The position numbers were made by a program, and so were the translations under genes. Shown here in pieces: positions 37,584 to 46,694 of a DNA stretch of 64,000 nt (position 1 is the stretch's first letter; every line of letters starts with the position of its first letter). The DNA is from Flavobacterium profundi (GTDB lineage Bacteria > Bacteroidota > Bacteroidia > Flavobacteriales > Flavobacteriaceae): NCBI RefSeq assembly GCF_006491645.1, contig NZ_VDCZ01000005.1, positions 124,001 through 188,000 of the forward strand, read 5' to 3'. The notes under the pieces were generated by a model. The model searched no databases. It was given only the letters and a program-made list of their open reading frames with translations, and was not told the origin of the DNA.

Positions 37584-39404
37584 TTATAACGTTGCTCTTC
37601 CTTCTCTCACTCTTTTCTTATAAGCAAAATAAACGATTAAGCTTATGAAAACAAATAAGGCTAATAACAACATTCTTCCTGCAAATTTATACAAGGTATT
37701 ATTTATAAAACTTCCTGTTGCAATGGTGTCATTAGGTTTAACTACATCACCTTTTTTTACAACTACAACTTGATTTTTATCTTCTTTGAATGTATATTCT
37801 TTATAATTAGTAAATGTAATTACTTTTACTTTTTCCGTTTCTTTATCAAATACCTTTTTAGTATCTTCAAATGAGAACTTCACACTATTAGGAGTCACTT
37901 CTTCAACAGTCCCTGATTTTTCACCAGCACCGTCAAAGTTTTCTGCATAATATTCATTGGCAAACCACTCTTTGTTATTCGTATCGTTATCTTTCACCTT
38001 ATCAATCCAATCAGGCACACTTGATACTAAGACCCATCCTAACAATAAAGGCGTTACAATTAAAATGATATATTTATAAAAACCAGGAATTTTAATGTCA
38101 GCTCCTTGATTCAATTCTGCCCAACCTTTTTTAATTCCAAATATATAAGAGAACAATACCGTTTCTAAGAAAGCAAAAACTACTAAACTTACCGTTCCTG
38201 CCCAATAATCATACTGATCAAACAAACCTTCATTAAAGAAAATAACAGTTGGTAATCCCATGATTAATACTAATAATCCAAATGACCAAGCACCTTTATT
38301 TTTCTTCCATCCAAATTCATCTTGCATGAAGCCCATCCAAGGTGTTCCCATAGCTAAAGAAGATGTAATTCCTGCAAAGAATAACAATCCAAACCAGCAC
38401 ACTCCAGCAACAACCGCTAAAGCACTACCCCATTGTTGGAACAAATAAGGCATTGTTTGAAAAGCCATACCAAAACCAGCATTTTGAATTACCCAATCTA
38501 AACCTAAGTAACCTGCTGCAATTGGAATTACAATTAAACTTCCTAAAACCACTTCTACAAATTCATTCATAAATCCAGCAGAAACAGCATTCAAAGCAAT
38601 ATCATCTCTTGTTTTAAGATACGATGCATAACAATGAATGGTTCCCATACCTACAGAAAGTGTAAAGAAAATTTGACCTGCAGCTGCCAACCAAACTTTG
38701 GGACTGGTTAGGGAATCAAATTGAGGTGTCCATAAAAAGTTCAAACCATCCCATGCATTGGCATCAGGAAAAATATCTGAAGCTCCAGAAGTTCCTAAAG
38801 TTAAACCTCTAACAGCTAAAACTACTCCGAATAATATTAACAAAGGCATTCCAATTTTTGCCACTTTTTCAATACCTCCAAGTCCTTTTGAAAGAATATA
38901 GGTATTTAATAGTAAACAAACGATATAAAAAATGATTGCTTCGCCAGGAATTCCTGTTGTTGATTCCGTTACATTAGTATACGATTGAAAAAAACCAGCC
39001 ACATCAGCCTGACTCATTCCATTAAAAGTTCCCACTATTGAATGGTACACATAAGACATTGTCCAAGATTCAATATAACAATAGTAAGCCGCTACAGCAA
39101 TGTTGGTAAAAATTCCGAAAACACCAATATATTTCCAAACTCTACCTTTTGCCATACTATCTAAAATATAAGGTGTACTATGATTTCCATATCTACCTCC
39201 AAATCTTCCTGAAGACCATTCTATAAATAATAATGGAATACCCATTACTAAAAAACATACTAAATAAGGAATAATAAACGCTCCACCTCCATTTTGAACA
39301 GCTTGTACAGGAAAACGAAGAAAATTCCCTAGACCTACAGCGTTTCCTGCCATTGCTAAAATGAGCCCTACTCTAGAACCCCATGAATCTGATTTTGTTG
39401 ACAT
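37584..39404 (-). CDS. sodium-dependent transporter of the NSS (SNF) family
   Basis: 606 residues, about 12 transmembrane helices. The N-terminus WGSRVGLILAMAGNAVGLGNFLRFP is the NSS signature with the sodium- and substrate-site residues of helix 1. Helix 6/8 regions (FFTLSVGMGTIHCYASYLKTRD; GITSSLAMGTPWMGFMQDEFGW) are also clear. It likely imports a neutral amino acid with sodium, together with the MetS-type subunit encoded next. Unusual: about 110 polar residues (roughly 470-580) are inserted before the last helix. It has a full promoter at 39430-39458. Confidence 0.93.
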   Translation of the reverse strand: MSTKSDSWGSRVGLILAMAGNAVGLGNFLRFPVQAVQNGGGAFIIPYLVCFLVMGIPLLFIEWSSGRFGGRYGNHSTPYILDSMAKGRVWKYIGVFGIFTNIAVAAYYCYIESWTMSYVYHSIVGTFNGMSQADVAGFFQSYTNVTESTTGIPGEAIIFYIVCLLLNTYILSKGLGGIEKVAKIGMPLLILFGVVLAVRGLTLGTSGASDIFPDANAWDGLNFLWTPQFDSLTSPKVWLAAAGQIFFTLSVGMGTIHCYASYLKTRDDIALNAVSAGFMNEFVEVVLGSLIVIPIAAGYLGLDWVIQNAGFGMAFQTMPYLFQQWGSALAVVAGVCWFGLLFFAGITSSLAMGTPWMGFMQDEFGWKKNKGAWSFGLLVLIMGLPTVIFFNEGLFDQYDYWAGTVSLVVFAFLETVLFSYIFGIKKGWAELNQGADIKIPGFYKYIILIVTPLLLGWVLVSSVPDWIDKVKDNDTNNKEWFANEYYAENFDGAGEKSGTVEEVTPNSVKFSFEDTKKVFDKETEKVKVITFTNYKEYTFKEDKNQVVVVKKGDVVKPNDTIATGSFINNTLYKFAGRMLLLALFVFISLIVYFAYKKRVREGRATL

Positions 39405-39429
39405 ATTTTTTTATTGGTTGTTAATTTTC

Positions 39430-39458
39430 CAAAGATAAGAAAAGTATCGAAAAAACAA
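39430..39458 (-). promoter_or_regulatory. promoter of the NSS transporter-metS transcript
   Basis: Minus-strand TTG (39456-39458), 18-nt spacer, TATCTTTG (39430-39437), 25 nt before the ATG. Confidence 0.72.
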
Positions 39459-39487
39459 AGAAAACTTAAGCCCTTGACATTCAATGA

Positions 39488-39706
39488 TTACAAATCAAAA
39501 ACAGAAGAGCGTTTGGTATAGATCATATCCTTCAGCTTTAATAAAAAAGCCAAAGTAAGGTAAAAACCAAAGCCTAAGCCCGCTGTTACAAAAGATATAT
39601 AAATGAAAAACAACCTCACATTGGTAGCCCTCATTCCCAATTTATCAGCCAATCTTGTGGCTACAAAAAAACCATGTTTTTCAAAAAAATGTAATATTTT
39701 ATACAT
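39488..39706 (-). CDS. PspC domain membrane protein
   Basis: 72 residues from ATG 39706. The PspC fold is shown by ATRLADKLGMRATNVRLFFIYISFVTAGLGFGFYLTLAFLLKL: a soluble start and one hydrophobic hairpin or long helix. PspC-type proteins sense or help with inner-membrane stress. A longer frame would start at TTG 39727, but that codon is part of a TATATTTG promoter element (39725-39732), so the ATG is preferred. No pspA is adjacent. It follows the DUF2851 gene. Confidence 0.82.
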   Translation of the reverse strand: MYKILHFFEKHGFFVATRLADKLGMRATNVRLFFIYISFVTAGLGFGFYLTLAFLLKLKDMIYTKRSSVFDL

Positions 39707-39724
39707 TGGATTCTTTAATTTATT

Positions 39725-39732
39725 CAAATATA
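39725..39732 (-). promoter_or_regulatory. -7 promoter element of the PspC gene
   Basis: Minus-strand TATATTTG in the short gap after the DUF2851 stop, 18 nt before ATG 39706. Confidence 0.5.
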
Positions 39733-39733
39733 A

Positions 39734-41002
39734 CTATTTTCTAATTAAATGGATGCCTATATGACAATCTAAACAGCGTTGCACATCACAATATTGTTTT
39801 TTTAGTTGCAATAAACTTTGTGATTCTAATGCTGATTTTGAAGTTACACCAAAATAAGCAAATTTGAAAATCATATTATTTTTCTCAGGTTTTATTTGTC
39901 GTATTAAATCCAAAATAGCTTCTGAACTATCTTTACCTAAGTATTTGGAATACGCAAACTGAATCGGAACAATTGTATTAATAATAAGTAAGTCGATAAA
40001 ACTCTTACTAATTCGCTTTTTCTTAAAAGAACTTTCTCGATCAAAATTGTAATGATAATTCCAATATACACTAGCATTAACATCAAATAATTGATACAAA
40101 TCAATCAAATTACTTGAACGAATGCATTTTTCGAAAAGATTGGGAATCGTATGATACAAAACAGCTAATTGAGACAACCGAATGGTTGGAAAATTATCGG
40201 GTCTCAATTTATAAAAATGTACCTTTTCCAAATGATTCGACTGCAGTTGATATTTTTCTTTTAAAAGATTCCATTTGGCTTTTAAAAGTTGAAAATACGT
40301 ATCCTCGCCATCCAATACCAAAAGAGAATTTAAACCAAAGAAAAGTGCTTCTAAATTTTCTTGATGATTCATTTCTTTTCTTAGTACCTGAAAAGGAATT
40401 GATTGGGCCATTTTAAAAAAAGAGGGGCCATTTGAATTTAAACCAAAATTTTTAGCCAATAGGCAAAATAAAACCGACTCCCAATCGTTTTTGGATACTT
40501 TTAATAAAGAAAAAACAAGTTCAGATTTTGTTTCAAGTCGTTCCAAAAACAACCTTTCCAACCAATTTTCAAGTACAAAGGATTCTATTAATCCGATTTG
40601 ATTTTCACAATTAATCCAAGATTTTGGATTCGTTAATTGTGTATAATTGAGAATGTCTTTAGAGGCAACATACTGTTTTAATTCTAATACGGGTATTTCT
40701 GTATTATCTTTTCGATAAACATCTACATCATGTTCCCAAACTACATGCAAAATAACATTGTCATAGTTTGCATCTTTTTCATGATGATGCACATACCAAT
40801 CGGATGATTTAAGGTGTATTTCGATATTTCCAGCCCATTTTTGATAATCTATGATCAATTGTGCATTGAAAAAATCTGGACCAGCAGTTTGCAAATAATG
40901 TCCGAAATGGAGAATTTCGAGTTTTTCTCCCTTAGTTGTGTATAATTGGTTTACATTAATTTTTTTATGCAACCAAATATAATGCAAGAAATCTTCTTTC
41001 AT
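39734..41002 (-). CDS. DUF2851 family protein
   Basis: 422 residues from ATG 41002 (KEDFLHYIWLHKKINVNQLYTTKGEKLEILHFGHYLQTAGPDFFNAQLIIDYQKWAGNIEIHLKSSDWYVHHH...). The N-terminal part with GNIEIHLKSSDWYxHxHxxD resembles a nuclease-like fold, and the C-terminus has a CxxCHIGIHLI motif. The family is confined mainly to Bacteroidota and Chlorobi and has no proven function. A longer frame from 41068 adds 22 hydrophobic residues not typical of the family. Confidence 0.9.
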   Translation of the reverse strand: MKEDFLHYIWLHKKINVNQLYTTKGEKLEILHFGHYLQTAGPDFFNAQLIIDYQKWAGNIEIHLKSSDWYVHHHEKDANYDNVILHVVWEHDVDVYRKDNTEIPVLELKQYVASKDILNYTQLTNPKSWINCENQIGLIESFVLENWLERLFLERLETKSELVFSLLKVSKNDWESVLFCLLAKNFGLNSNGPSFFKMAQSIPFQVLRKEMNHQENLEALFFGLNSLLVLDGEDTYFQLLKAKWNLLKEKYQLQSNHLEKVHFYKLRPDNFPTIRLSQLAVLYHTIPNLFEKCIRSSNLIDLYQLFDVNASVYWNYHYNFDRESSFKKKRISKSFIDLLIINTIVPIQFAYSKYLGKDSSEAILDLIRQIKPEKNNMIFKFAYFGVTSKSALESQSLLQLKKQYCDVQRCLDCHIGIHLIRK

Positions 41003-41058
41003 AAATAAGGCGTATACTATTTTTAGGCGTTTAGAAAGACAAATATATAAAAAATAAA

Positions 41059-41088
41059 AAACCTGCAAATCTCTAAATTTGCAGGTTT
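41059..41088 (-). terminator. terminator of the cystathionine beta-synthase gene
   Basis: AAACCTGCAAAT / ATTTGCAGGTTT with a 6-nt loop and a T-rich tail on the minus strand. Confidence 0.87.
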
Positions 41089-41112
41089 GTGTTTCTATGG
41101 GATTAGAACGAA

Positions 41113-42474
41113 TTATTTAATCGAACTAATAACATCATGTTTTGTAATAATGTGATACTTTCCATTTTCGAGTTCAACCAAAACAGCTTGATTGTCTTTA
41201 TTAATTAATTTAGACACTTCTTCCACTGGTGTATTGGCTTTTACTATTGGAAAAGGTTTGCCCATTACTTCTCTTATAGGCTTCTCGGCAATATTTTTAT
41301 CTTCAATATAGCTTCTAAACAAATCTGTTTCATCTAAACTACCTACAAAACCTGTAGTATCGATAACAGGAATTTGAGATATTTTATATTTTTTTAATCT
41401 TTCGATAGCATGAGAAACTAGTTCTTCCGTACGTACAATTACTAAGGGTTTGTCATGATGTTCCTTAATTAAATCGATAGCCTTGGTTACTTCCTCTTCT
41501 AAGAAACCTCTTTCACGCATCCAATCATCATTAAACATTTTACCCACATATCTACTACCCGAATCATGGAATAAAACAACAACCACGTCTTCTGGTTTAA
41601 AATGTTCTTTTAACTGAAGCACGCCTTTTATAGCAGCTCCAGCAGAATTACCTACAAAAATTCCTTCCTCTAAAGCCAATTTTCTAGTATATACAGCAGC
41701 ATCTTTATCGGTTACTTTTGTAAAACCATCAATTAATGAAAAATCAACATTTTTTGGCAAGATATCTTCTCCAATACCTTCGGTAATATATGAATAGATT
41801 TCATTCTCATCAAAAATTCCAGTTTCATGATATTTTTTAAAAACAGAACCATAGGTATCTACTCCCCAAATTTTCACATTTGGATTTCTTTCTTTTAAAT
41901 ATTTGGCTACACCAGAAATAGTTCCACCAGTTCCAACACCTACAACAAAATGGGTAATTTTCCCTTCAGTTTGTTCCCAAATTTCTGGAGCCGTTTGCTC
42001 GTAATGTGCAATGGTATTACTTGGGTTATCGTATTGATTTACATACCAGGCATTTTCAGTTTCTGTTGCTAAACGTTTTGATACCGAATAATACGAACGA
42101 GGATCTGTAGGCTCTACATCGGTTGGACAAACTACAACTTTAGCCCCTACAGCTCTAAGAATATCCATTTTTTCTTTGGATTGCTTATCAGAAATCACAC
42201 AAATTAATTTATATCCTTTTACAATAGCTGCCAATGCTAATCCCATTCCAGTATTTCCTGAAGTTCCTTCAATAATAGTACCTCCTGGTTTTAATCTTCC
42301 GTCTGCTTCTGCATCTTCAATCATTTTTACAGCCATTCTGTCTTTCACAGAGTTACCTGGATTAAATGTTTCTACTTTAGCTAAAACTAATGCATCTATT
42401 TCTTGCGTTAGTTTATTGATTTTAACTAGAGGTGTGTTCCCAATAGTTTCTAGTATGTTTTTTGCAAATTTCAT
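41113..42474 (-). CDS. cystathionine beta-synthase with CBS-domain pair
   Basis: 453 residues from ATG 42474. A PLP fold-type II domain with ETIGNTPLVKINKL, the PLP lysine in NPGNSVKDR, SGNTGMGLA and the phosphate loop GTGGTISG, followed by two CBS domains (about 335-453). It condenses serine (or acetylserine) with homocysteine (or sulfide); domain order matches cystathionine beta-synthase more than CysK/CysM, but either use is possible. The start is fixed by a promoter (42499-42527) that overlaps the only alternative upstream ATG. It ends in a strong terminator. Confidence 0.92.
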   Translation of the reverse strand: MKFAKNILETIGNTPLVKINKLTQEIDALVLAKVETFNPGNSVKDRMAVKMIEDAEADGRLKPGGTIIEGTSGNTGMGLALAAIVKGYKLICVISDKQSKEKMDILRAVGAKVVVCPTDVEPTDPRSYYSVSKRLATETENAWYVNQYDNPSNTIAHYEQTAPEIWEQTEGKITHFVVGVGTGGTISGVAKYLKERNPNVKIWGVDTYGSVFKKYHETGIFDENEIYSYITEGIGEDILPKNVDFSLIDGFTKVTDKDAAVYTRKLALEEGIFVGNSAGAAIKGVLQLKEHFKPEDVVVVLFHDSGSRYVGKMFNDDWMRERGFLEEEVTKAIDLIKEHHDKPLVIVRTEELVSHAIERLKKYKISQIPVIDTTGFVGSLDETDLFRSYIEDKNIAEKPIREVMGKPFPIVKANTPVEEVSKLINKDNQAVLVELENGKYHIITKHDVISSIK

Positions 42475-42498
42475 TTTATAATTGAAAAAAATTGTTAG

Positions 42499-42527
42499 CA
42501 AAGATAGTGTGAATATTACGAATACAA
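42499..42527 (-). promoter_or_regulatory. promoter of the cystathionine beta-synthase gene
   Basis: Minus-strand TTG (42525-42527), 18-nt spacer, TATCTTTG (42499-42506). Confidence 0.75.
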
Positions 42528-42548
42528 AAATGAAAATGAATGACTTAT

Positions 42549-42609
42549 TAACCCTGATGGAAGTGATAGCTTCTTAAATTCGTTTAAGAACTTTAACGAA
42601 CAGCAGGAA
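42549..42609 (+). ncRNA. structured intergenic repeat, copy C (shortest form)
   Basis: About 61 nt: TTAACCCTGATGGAAGTGATAG, then a perfect 8-bp stem TTCTTAAA / TTTAAGAA closed by a TTCG tetraloop, then CTTTAACGAACAGCAGGA. CCTG pairs with CAGG. Shows the minimal core of the family. Confidence 0.7.
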
Positions 42610-42648
42610 AATGGATTTCAAAAAAGCCTAAAAAATTCGTTACAACTA

Positions 42649-44592
42649 TTAACTAAAGAAATTCCATACAATTCCAAAACGCACAATAAAATCGCGATAT
42701 GGATAATTAGGTGCTGTATAGAAATTATAACCTGTAAACGAAGAATTAAAATGTTCCGCTTTCAAGAATAATCTGGCTTGACGAACTTTAGCATTAATAA
42801 AAAAGTCAAACATTGGGAAAGCTCCTATTTTCTTTTCATTTTGCACATAAAATTCCCCTAATAAAGGATTGTAGTCGTTTGCATAATATTTAGTAAAATA
42901 ATTAAAAACGATACCTGTTTGAATGAACATCGCTTTTTTAAATACATGTTCCGAAAAATAAAAAGCATTACGAGTTACTAACTGCGGGACGTTTAAAGTA
43001 TTATCTGCATTATCTACTTGTTGAAACAACAACGTATTATCTAAACCAAATTTCCAAAATTTAATATCTTTTGAAGCTTTTATAGAAGCATAGGTAATGG
43101 TATTGTTATTTTGAAAAGGCTTAACGGTTAATCTTTCAATATCATTTGTAGTATTGTCGAAATACAAATAATCGTCTAATATACTGTATTGTGCTTCAAG
43201 ATTAATCCATTTTGTTTTAGCAGCAATTTGAAAAACGTTTCTTTTCTCATTTTTAAAATTGTTGTACCAATTATACTCTATATAACTACTTTGATACAAG
43301 GTATAATTTAAATTAGGAAGGCTATTTAATTTTTGATAATGAAATTCAAATTGATAATCGTCATTTAATTTATAGTTAATGGAAGCTTCAATATTCGATA
43401 TAGATTGATCCGTAATAGCATTCGAAACATGCAAATTGGTTTTAAAATTACTTCCAAAATAGGTGTAATTTCCACCAATTGAATTAATTCTATCATTAAT
43501 TGCATTAGGAACCGAAGTATTACCTGAACTATCAAAAACAATACTTTTATAAAAATAATTATAACTATTATCCTCTACATAGAATTGAACTTCACCGTAT
43601 TTTTTAGTAGTAAATCCAACTCCTAATTTATTATAAAAATGATTGTATCTTGTTTTATTACTTATAGCGTTAGAATAAGCTTGTCCGAAACGTTCATTAG
43701 CAGTGGTTTGATCAAAATCAAAAAACTTGTATTCATGATTGAATTGATGCGTAAAAATCAAACTATTTGGATTTTCTTTATTTAATTTAAAAGAATGATC
43801 GATAAGAAAACGATTCCCTTTTAATAAAGAAGTAGCATCGCTAAAATAAACATCTAAGCGTTCTCTTTCATTAAAAGGAGGTTCACTTAGTTCAAAAACA
43901 GCAGTGTCTTTTATACCTCCATTTTCTTGATTAGAAATATCTTGACCTGTAAAATGCGCATTAAGCACATACCTATTATCTTTAGTAAAATAGCTTGTGG
44001 TGAATCTAAAATTTCCAGAACTGGAAATAGCATTAATATATTTACCAATAGAACGTAATCCTTTATATGCAATTGAAAAATTAAGATTTCGTTTTGTATT
44101 TACAGTTAGAAAAGCATCTAATGATTGCCCTTGTTCCATTACTGTTTTAAAATATAAGTCACTCAGTGGAGTTGGAACATTATAATACTTAATATCTTCA
44201 ACTTCTAAATAATTAAAATGTTTTGCTAAAAAACCCATTGTAGGCATTACATTTTTTTTAGTAAGACCAAAATCTAACGTATTATAAGTTTGTCCTTCAT
44301 TAGCGAAAGGTAATAATCCAAAAATATCTTTGCGTAGTAAATTAAACTTATATTCTTTTTGTATGGAAAGTGTAGTGTCTAGATACGTGGTATCTTTCTG
44401 TAAAGTATAGATTTTATATAATTCAACAGGAGGTCTCTCTTTATAATCCTTATTGCGATTAGAATCAAAACTCAATGTGTCTCTTTCTCCAGTAGAACTT
44501 GGTAATTTACCAAATCCTCCATTTTCATTTCTAATTTGAGCTGAAGAAGCAATTGAAAAAACTAAAAAGAATACAAAAAAAAAATTTCTCAT
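42649..44592 (-). CDS. putative outer-membrane porin (Porin_10 type)
   Basis: 647 residues with an N-terminal signal peptide (cleavage after about SSA-QI, near 19). The body is rich in alternating hydrophobic/polar beta-strands with aromatic girdles and ends with FIVRFGIVWNFFS, a typical outer-membrane beta-barrel C-terminus ending in an aromatic region. The N-terminal LDFGLTKKNVMPTMGFLAKHFNYL segment fits the putative porin family of Bacteroidota. Substrate unknown. Its own -7 element is at 44610-44617. Confidence 0.85.
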   Translation of the reverse strand: MRNFFFVFFLVFSIASSAQIRNENGGFGKLPSSTGERDTLSFDSNRNKDYKERPPVELYKIYTLQKDTTYLDTTLSIQKEYKFNLLRKDIFGLLPFANEGQTYNTLDFGLTKKNVMPTMGFLAKHFNYLEVEDIKYYNVPTPLSDLYFKTVMEQGQSLDAFLTVNTKRNLNFSIAYKGLRSIGKYINAISSSGNFRFTTSYFTKDNRYVLNAHFTGQDISNQENGGIKDTAVFELSEPPFNERERLDVYFSDATSLLKGNRFLIDHSFKLNKENPNSLIFTHQFNHEYKFFDFDQTTANERFGQAYSNAISNKTRYNHFYNKLGVGFTTKKYGEVQFYVEDNSYNYFYKSIVFDSSGNTSVPNAINDRINSIGGNYTYFGSNFKTNLHVSNAITDQSISNIEASINYKLNDDYQFEFHYQKLNSLPNLNYTLYQSSYIEYNWYNNFKNEKRNVFQIAAKTKWINLEAQYSILDDYLYFDNTTNDIERLTVKPFQNNNTITYASIKASKDIKFWKFGLDNTLLFQQVDNADNTLNVPQLVTRNAFYFSEHVFKKAMFIQTGIVFNYFTKYYANDYNPLLGEFYVQNEKKIGAFPMFDFFINAKVRQARLFLKAEHFNSSFTGYNFYTAPNYPYRDFIVRFGIVWNFFS

Positions 44593-44609
44593 TACATATA
44601 AGCTTGATG

Positions 44610-44617
44610 CAAATGTA
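44610..44617 (-). promoter_or_regulatory. -7 promoter element of the putative porin gene
   Basis: Minus-strand TACATTTG, 17 nt before the ATG at 44592. Confidence 0.5.
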
Positions 44618-44657
44618 ATGAGAAATTCATAAAAATTTAAAACTTTAAATTTTTCTT

Positions 44658-46571
44658 TTATTTTTTAACAATTTTATGAGTCGAAGTACCTACCTCAGAC
44701 TGTAAAAACACTAAATACATACCTGAATTTAAAGTTGCAATATTAATTGAAAAATCGCTTAAAGAATTTAATTTTTCTTTTTTAACGATTCTTCCTTGTG
44801 TATCCACAATTTCATATCCTAAAATAGCATTTTTAGCACTGTTAATAAACAATTTATCTTCTGCTGGATTTGGGTATACAGCTACATTAGATTCAAAAGA
44901 TTTTGAATTTAAAGGCATTTGATCAAAACCTGAAATAATTAAACTATATTGTTGCGCAGCAGGAAAAAATCCTTTTTTAGAAACTGTAATAGTATAAATA
45001 CCCGAAGCGTTTTCAACCTCTACTTTTTCAACGTTATCTACAATATTATCTCCTTTAATTGCTGGTGACGTTAAGTTATTTAAGTCTAACTTCCAAGGAA
45101 AATATGTTTCAGCATCTTTGGTAATACGTATATCTAAATCATTAACTAAAACAGGAGTAGAAGAATTTAATTGATTATCTTTTGAACCTCCAGCAACATC
45201 ATTCCAACATATTGTAGCTCTTAAGGTTTTTGGTGAGTTAACAACAACTTGATACGTATAAACACCACTTGTTTGACTCATCGACAATTCTTGTATTGAA
45301 GCCGTAGGTGATGAATTATTTGCATTAGTAATTAATTCTGCAGCTTCTTTAGTATTTAAGAATCCCCAACCAAAATAAGGATCTGGTCCAACTCTGTTTG
45401 CATCATCTAAAGCAGTATGACAAACTAACCCTTTTAGAGTTGCTGACAGCATATAACCCGCATTCAAATTATTGTAATGTTGTTGTAATAAAATTAATGA
45501 ACCTGCCGTACTTGGTGAAGCCATTGATGTACCTGTTAGAGTCGCATAACTTGTAGTAGACTCATTACTGGTTGAATATAAATTAGTTCCATCAGCTGCA
45601 ATATCTGGTTTAATTCTACCATCATCAGTTGGTCCTTCACTGCTAGAACTATTAATTACTAGATTAGACATTACCCCTGTAATTGGATGTACAGTTGGAT
45701 TGGCATTTGCAATTACCAAATTGTTTTTACAATTTTTATTTCCAGTCAATTTATCTAATCCAGGATACAGTCCATTTGAGTAAGAATCATTACCCGAATT
45801 ACCACCAGATGTAACCATTAAATAATATGGTAATGTATGCATAATTTGATCCCATTGTCTAGCATCACTGTTATAACATCCCATATACCAATCTGGCACA
45901 TTTTGATCACCGTTATCATTGTAAATTGGCACACCATAAGAATGATTAGAAATTAACAATCCAGAATTAGTTGCTTCATTGGTAACTTCAGTTTCATCAT
46001 TGGTCCAATTATATGAAGCAACATTTACTTCATAAGCCATCCCTTTTGCACTAGACATAATACCAGCTGCACTAACTGTTCCAACAACATGCGTTGCGTG
46101 TAAATCTGCTGTAGGGATAGGAGCCGCTGTGTCAGGTGTCGTTATTCTAGACGTAGAGTTATTCATAAACTCTTGATGATTTACTAGAGCCCAGCCACCG
46201 TCCCAAACACCAACTTTCATACCTGCTCCTGTTAAGCTTAAGCCTAAGCTCCCACCTGGATATAGGGTGTTTGTTTTAGCAGCCATTGCACTTAACCTAT
46301 TATCAGTTGCAATGTAAACTGGTTTATTATCTACAATATCAAATAACATATATTTCGTACCATCATTGTAATACTCTCTATTTTTATTAGTATTTCCTAA
46401 TAAAAAATTTTTAATTCTAGCTTCACGCTCATTTACAAAGTTTGTAATAGTCTCTTTAAGACTAATAACTTCATTAGCATTGTAACTTTTTTTAATTGTT
46501 TCTATTTCTGCTTTTGACTGAGCAAAGCCTACTAAAGAACCTATTAAAAAAAATAAAATTGATTTTTTCAT
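44658..46571 (-). CDS. secreted S8 (subtilisin-like) protease with T9SS sorting domain
   Basis: 637 residues from ATG 46571. Signal peptide (about 1-18), a propeptide-like part, then an S8 domain with Asp124 (VGVWDGG), His161 (LHATHVVGT), oxyanion Asn258 (SGGNSGN) and Ser349 (LTGTSMASP). A beta-rich P-domain-like stretch follows (about 440-560), then a C-terminal type A sorting domain of T9SS (VAVYPNPAEDKLFI ... GMYLVFLQSE ... HKIVKK). The protein is thus exported by Sec and then across the outer membrane by T9SS. It has its own promoter and sits next to the SusCD operon, maybe supplying peptides for it. Confidence 0.94.
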   Translation of the reverse strand: MKKSILFFLIGSLVGFAQSKAEIETIKKSYNANEVISLKETITNFVNEREARIKNFLLGNTNKNREYYNDGTKYMLFDIVDNKPVYIATDNRLSAMAAKTNTLYPGGSLGLSLTGAGMKVGVWDGGWALVNHQEFMNNSTSRITTPDTAAPIPTADLHATHVVGTVSAAGIMSSAKGMAYEVNVASYNWTNDETEVTNEATNSGLLISNHSYGVPIYNDNGDQNVPDWYMGCYNSDARQWDQIMHTLPYYLMVTSGGNSGNDSYSNGLYPGLDKLTGNKNCKNNLVIANANPTVHPITGVMSNLVINSSSSEGPTDDGRIKPDIAADGTNLYSTSNESTTSYATLTGTSMASPSTAGSLILLQQHYNNLNAGYMLSATLKGLVCHTALDDANRVGPDPYFGWGFLNTKEAAELITNANNSSPTASIQELSMSQTSGVYTYQVVVNSPKTLRATICWNDVAGGSKDNQLNSSTPVLVNDLDIRITKDAETYFPWKLDLNNLTSPAIKGDNIVDNVEKVEVENASGIYTITVSKKGFFPAAQQYSLIISGFDQMPLNSKSFESNVAVYPNPAEDKLFINSAKNAILGYEIVDTQGRIVKKEKLNSLSDFSINIATLNSGMYLVFLQSEVGTSTHKIVKK

Positions 46572-46603
46572 AAACAGTAATATTCTATTTTGTAATTTTT
46601 TTC

Positions 46604-46631
46604 CAAATGTATAAAAAAGTAATAAAAACAA
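46604..46631 (-). promoter_or_regulatory. promoter of the S8 protease gene
   Basis: Minus-strand TTG (46629-46631), 17-nt spacer, TACATTTG (46604-46611). It overlaps the upstream alternative start at 46631, supporting ATG 46571. Confidence 0.7.
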
Positions 46632-46646
46632 AAGTTAATAAAGAAA

Positions 46647-46673
46647 AAAACCGAAACGTAATGTTTCGGTTTT
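46647..46673 (-). terminator. terminator of the SusCD-lipoprotein operon
   Basis: AAAACCGAAAC / GTTTCGGTTTT, 5-nt loop, T/A-rich tail on the minus strand, 22 nt after the lipoprotein stop. Confidence 0.85.
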
Positions 46674-46694
46674 ATATATAAACTATCAAATAAA

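Noticed and set aside
41113..42501. Start of cystathionine beta-synthase at ATG 42501
   Set aside because: That ATG overlaps the TATCTTTG promoter element (42499-42506); ATG 42474 gives the family-like N-terminus.
44633..44655. AT-only inverted repeat AAAAATTTAAA / TTTAAATTTTT after the protease gene
   Set aside because: No G-C pairs, so it is too weak for a terminator and expected by chance in AT-rich DNA.
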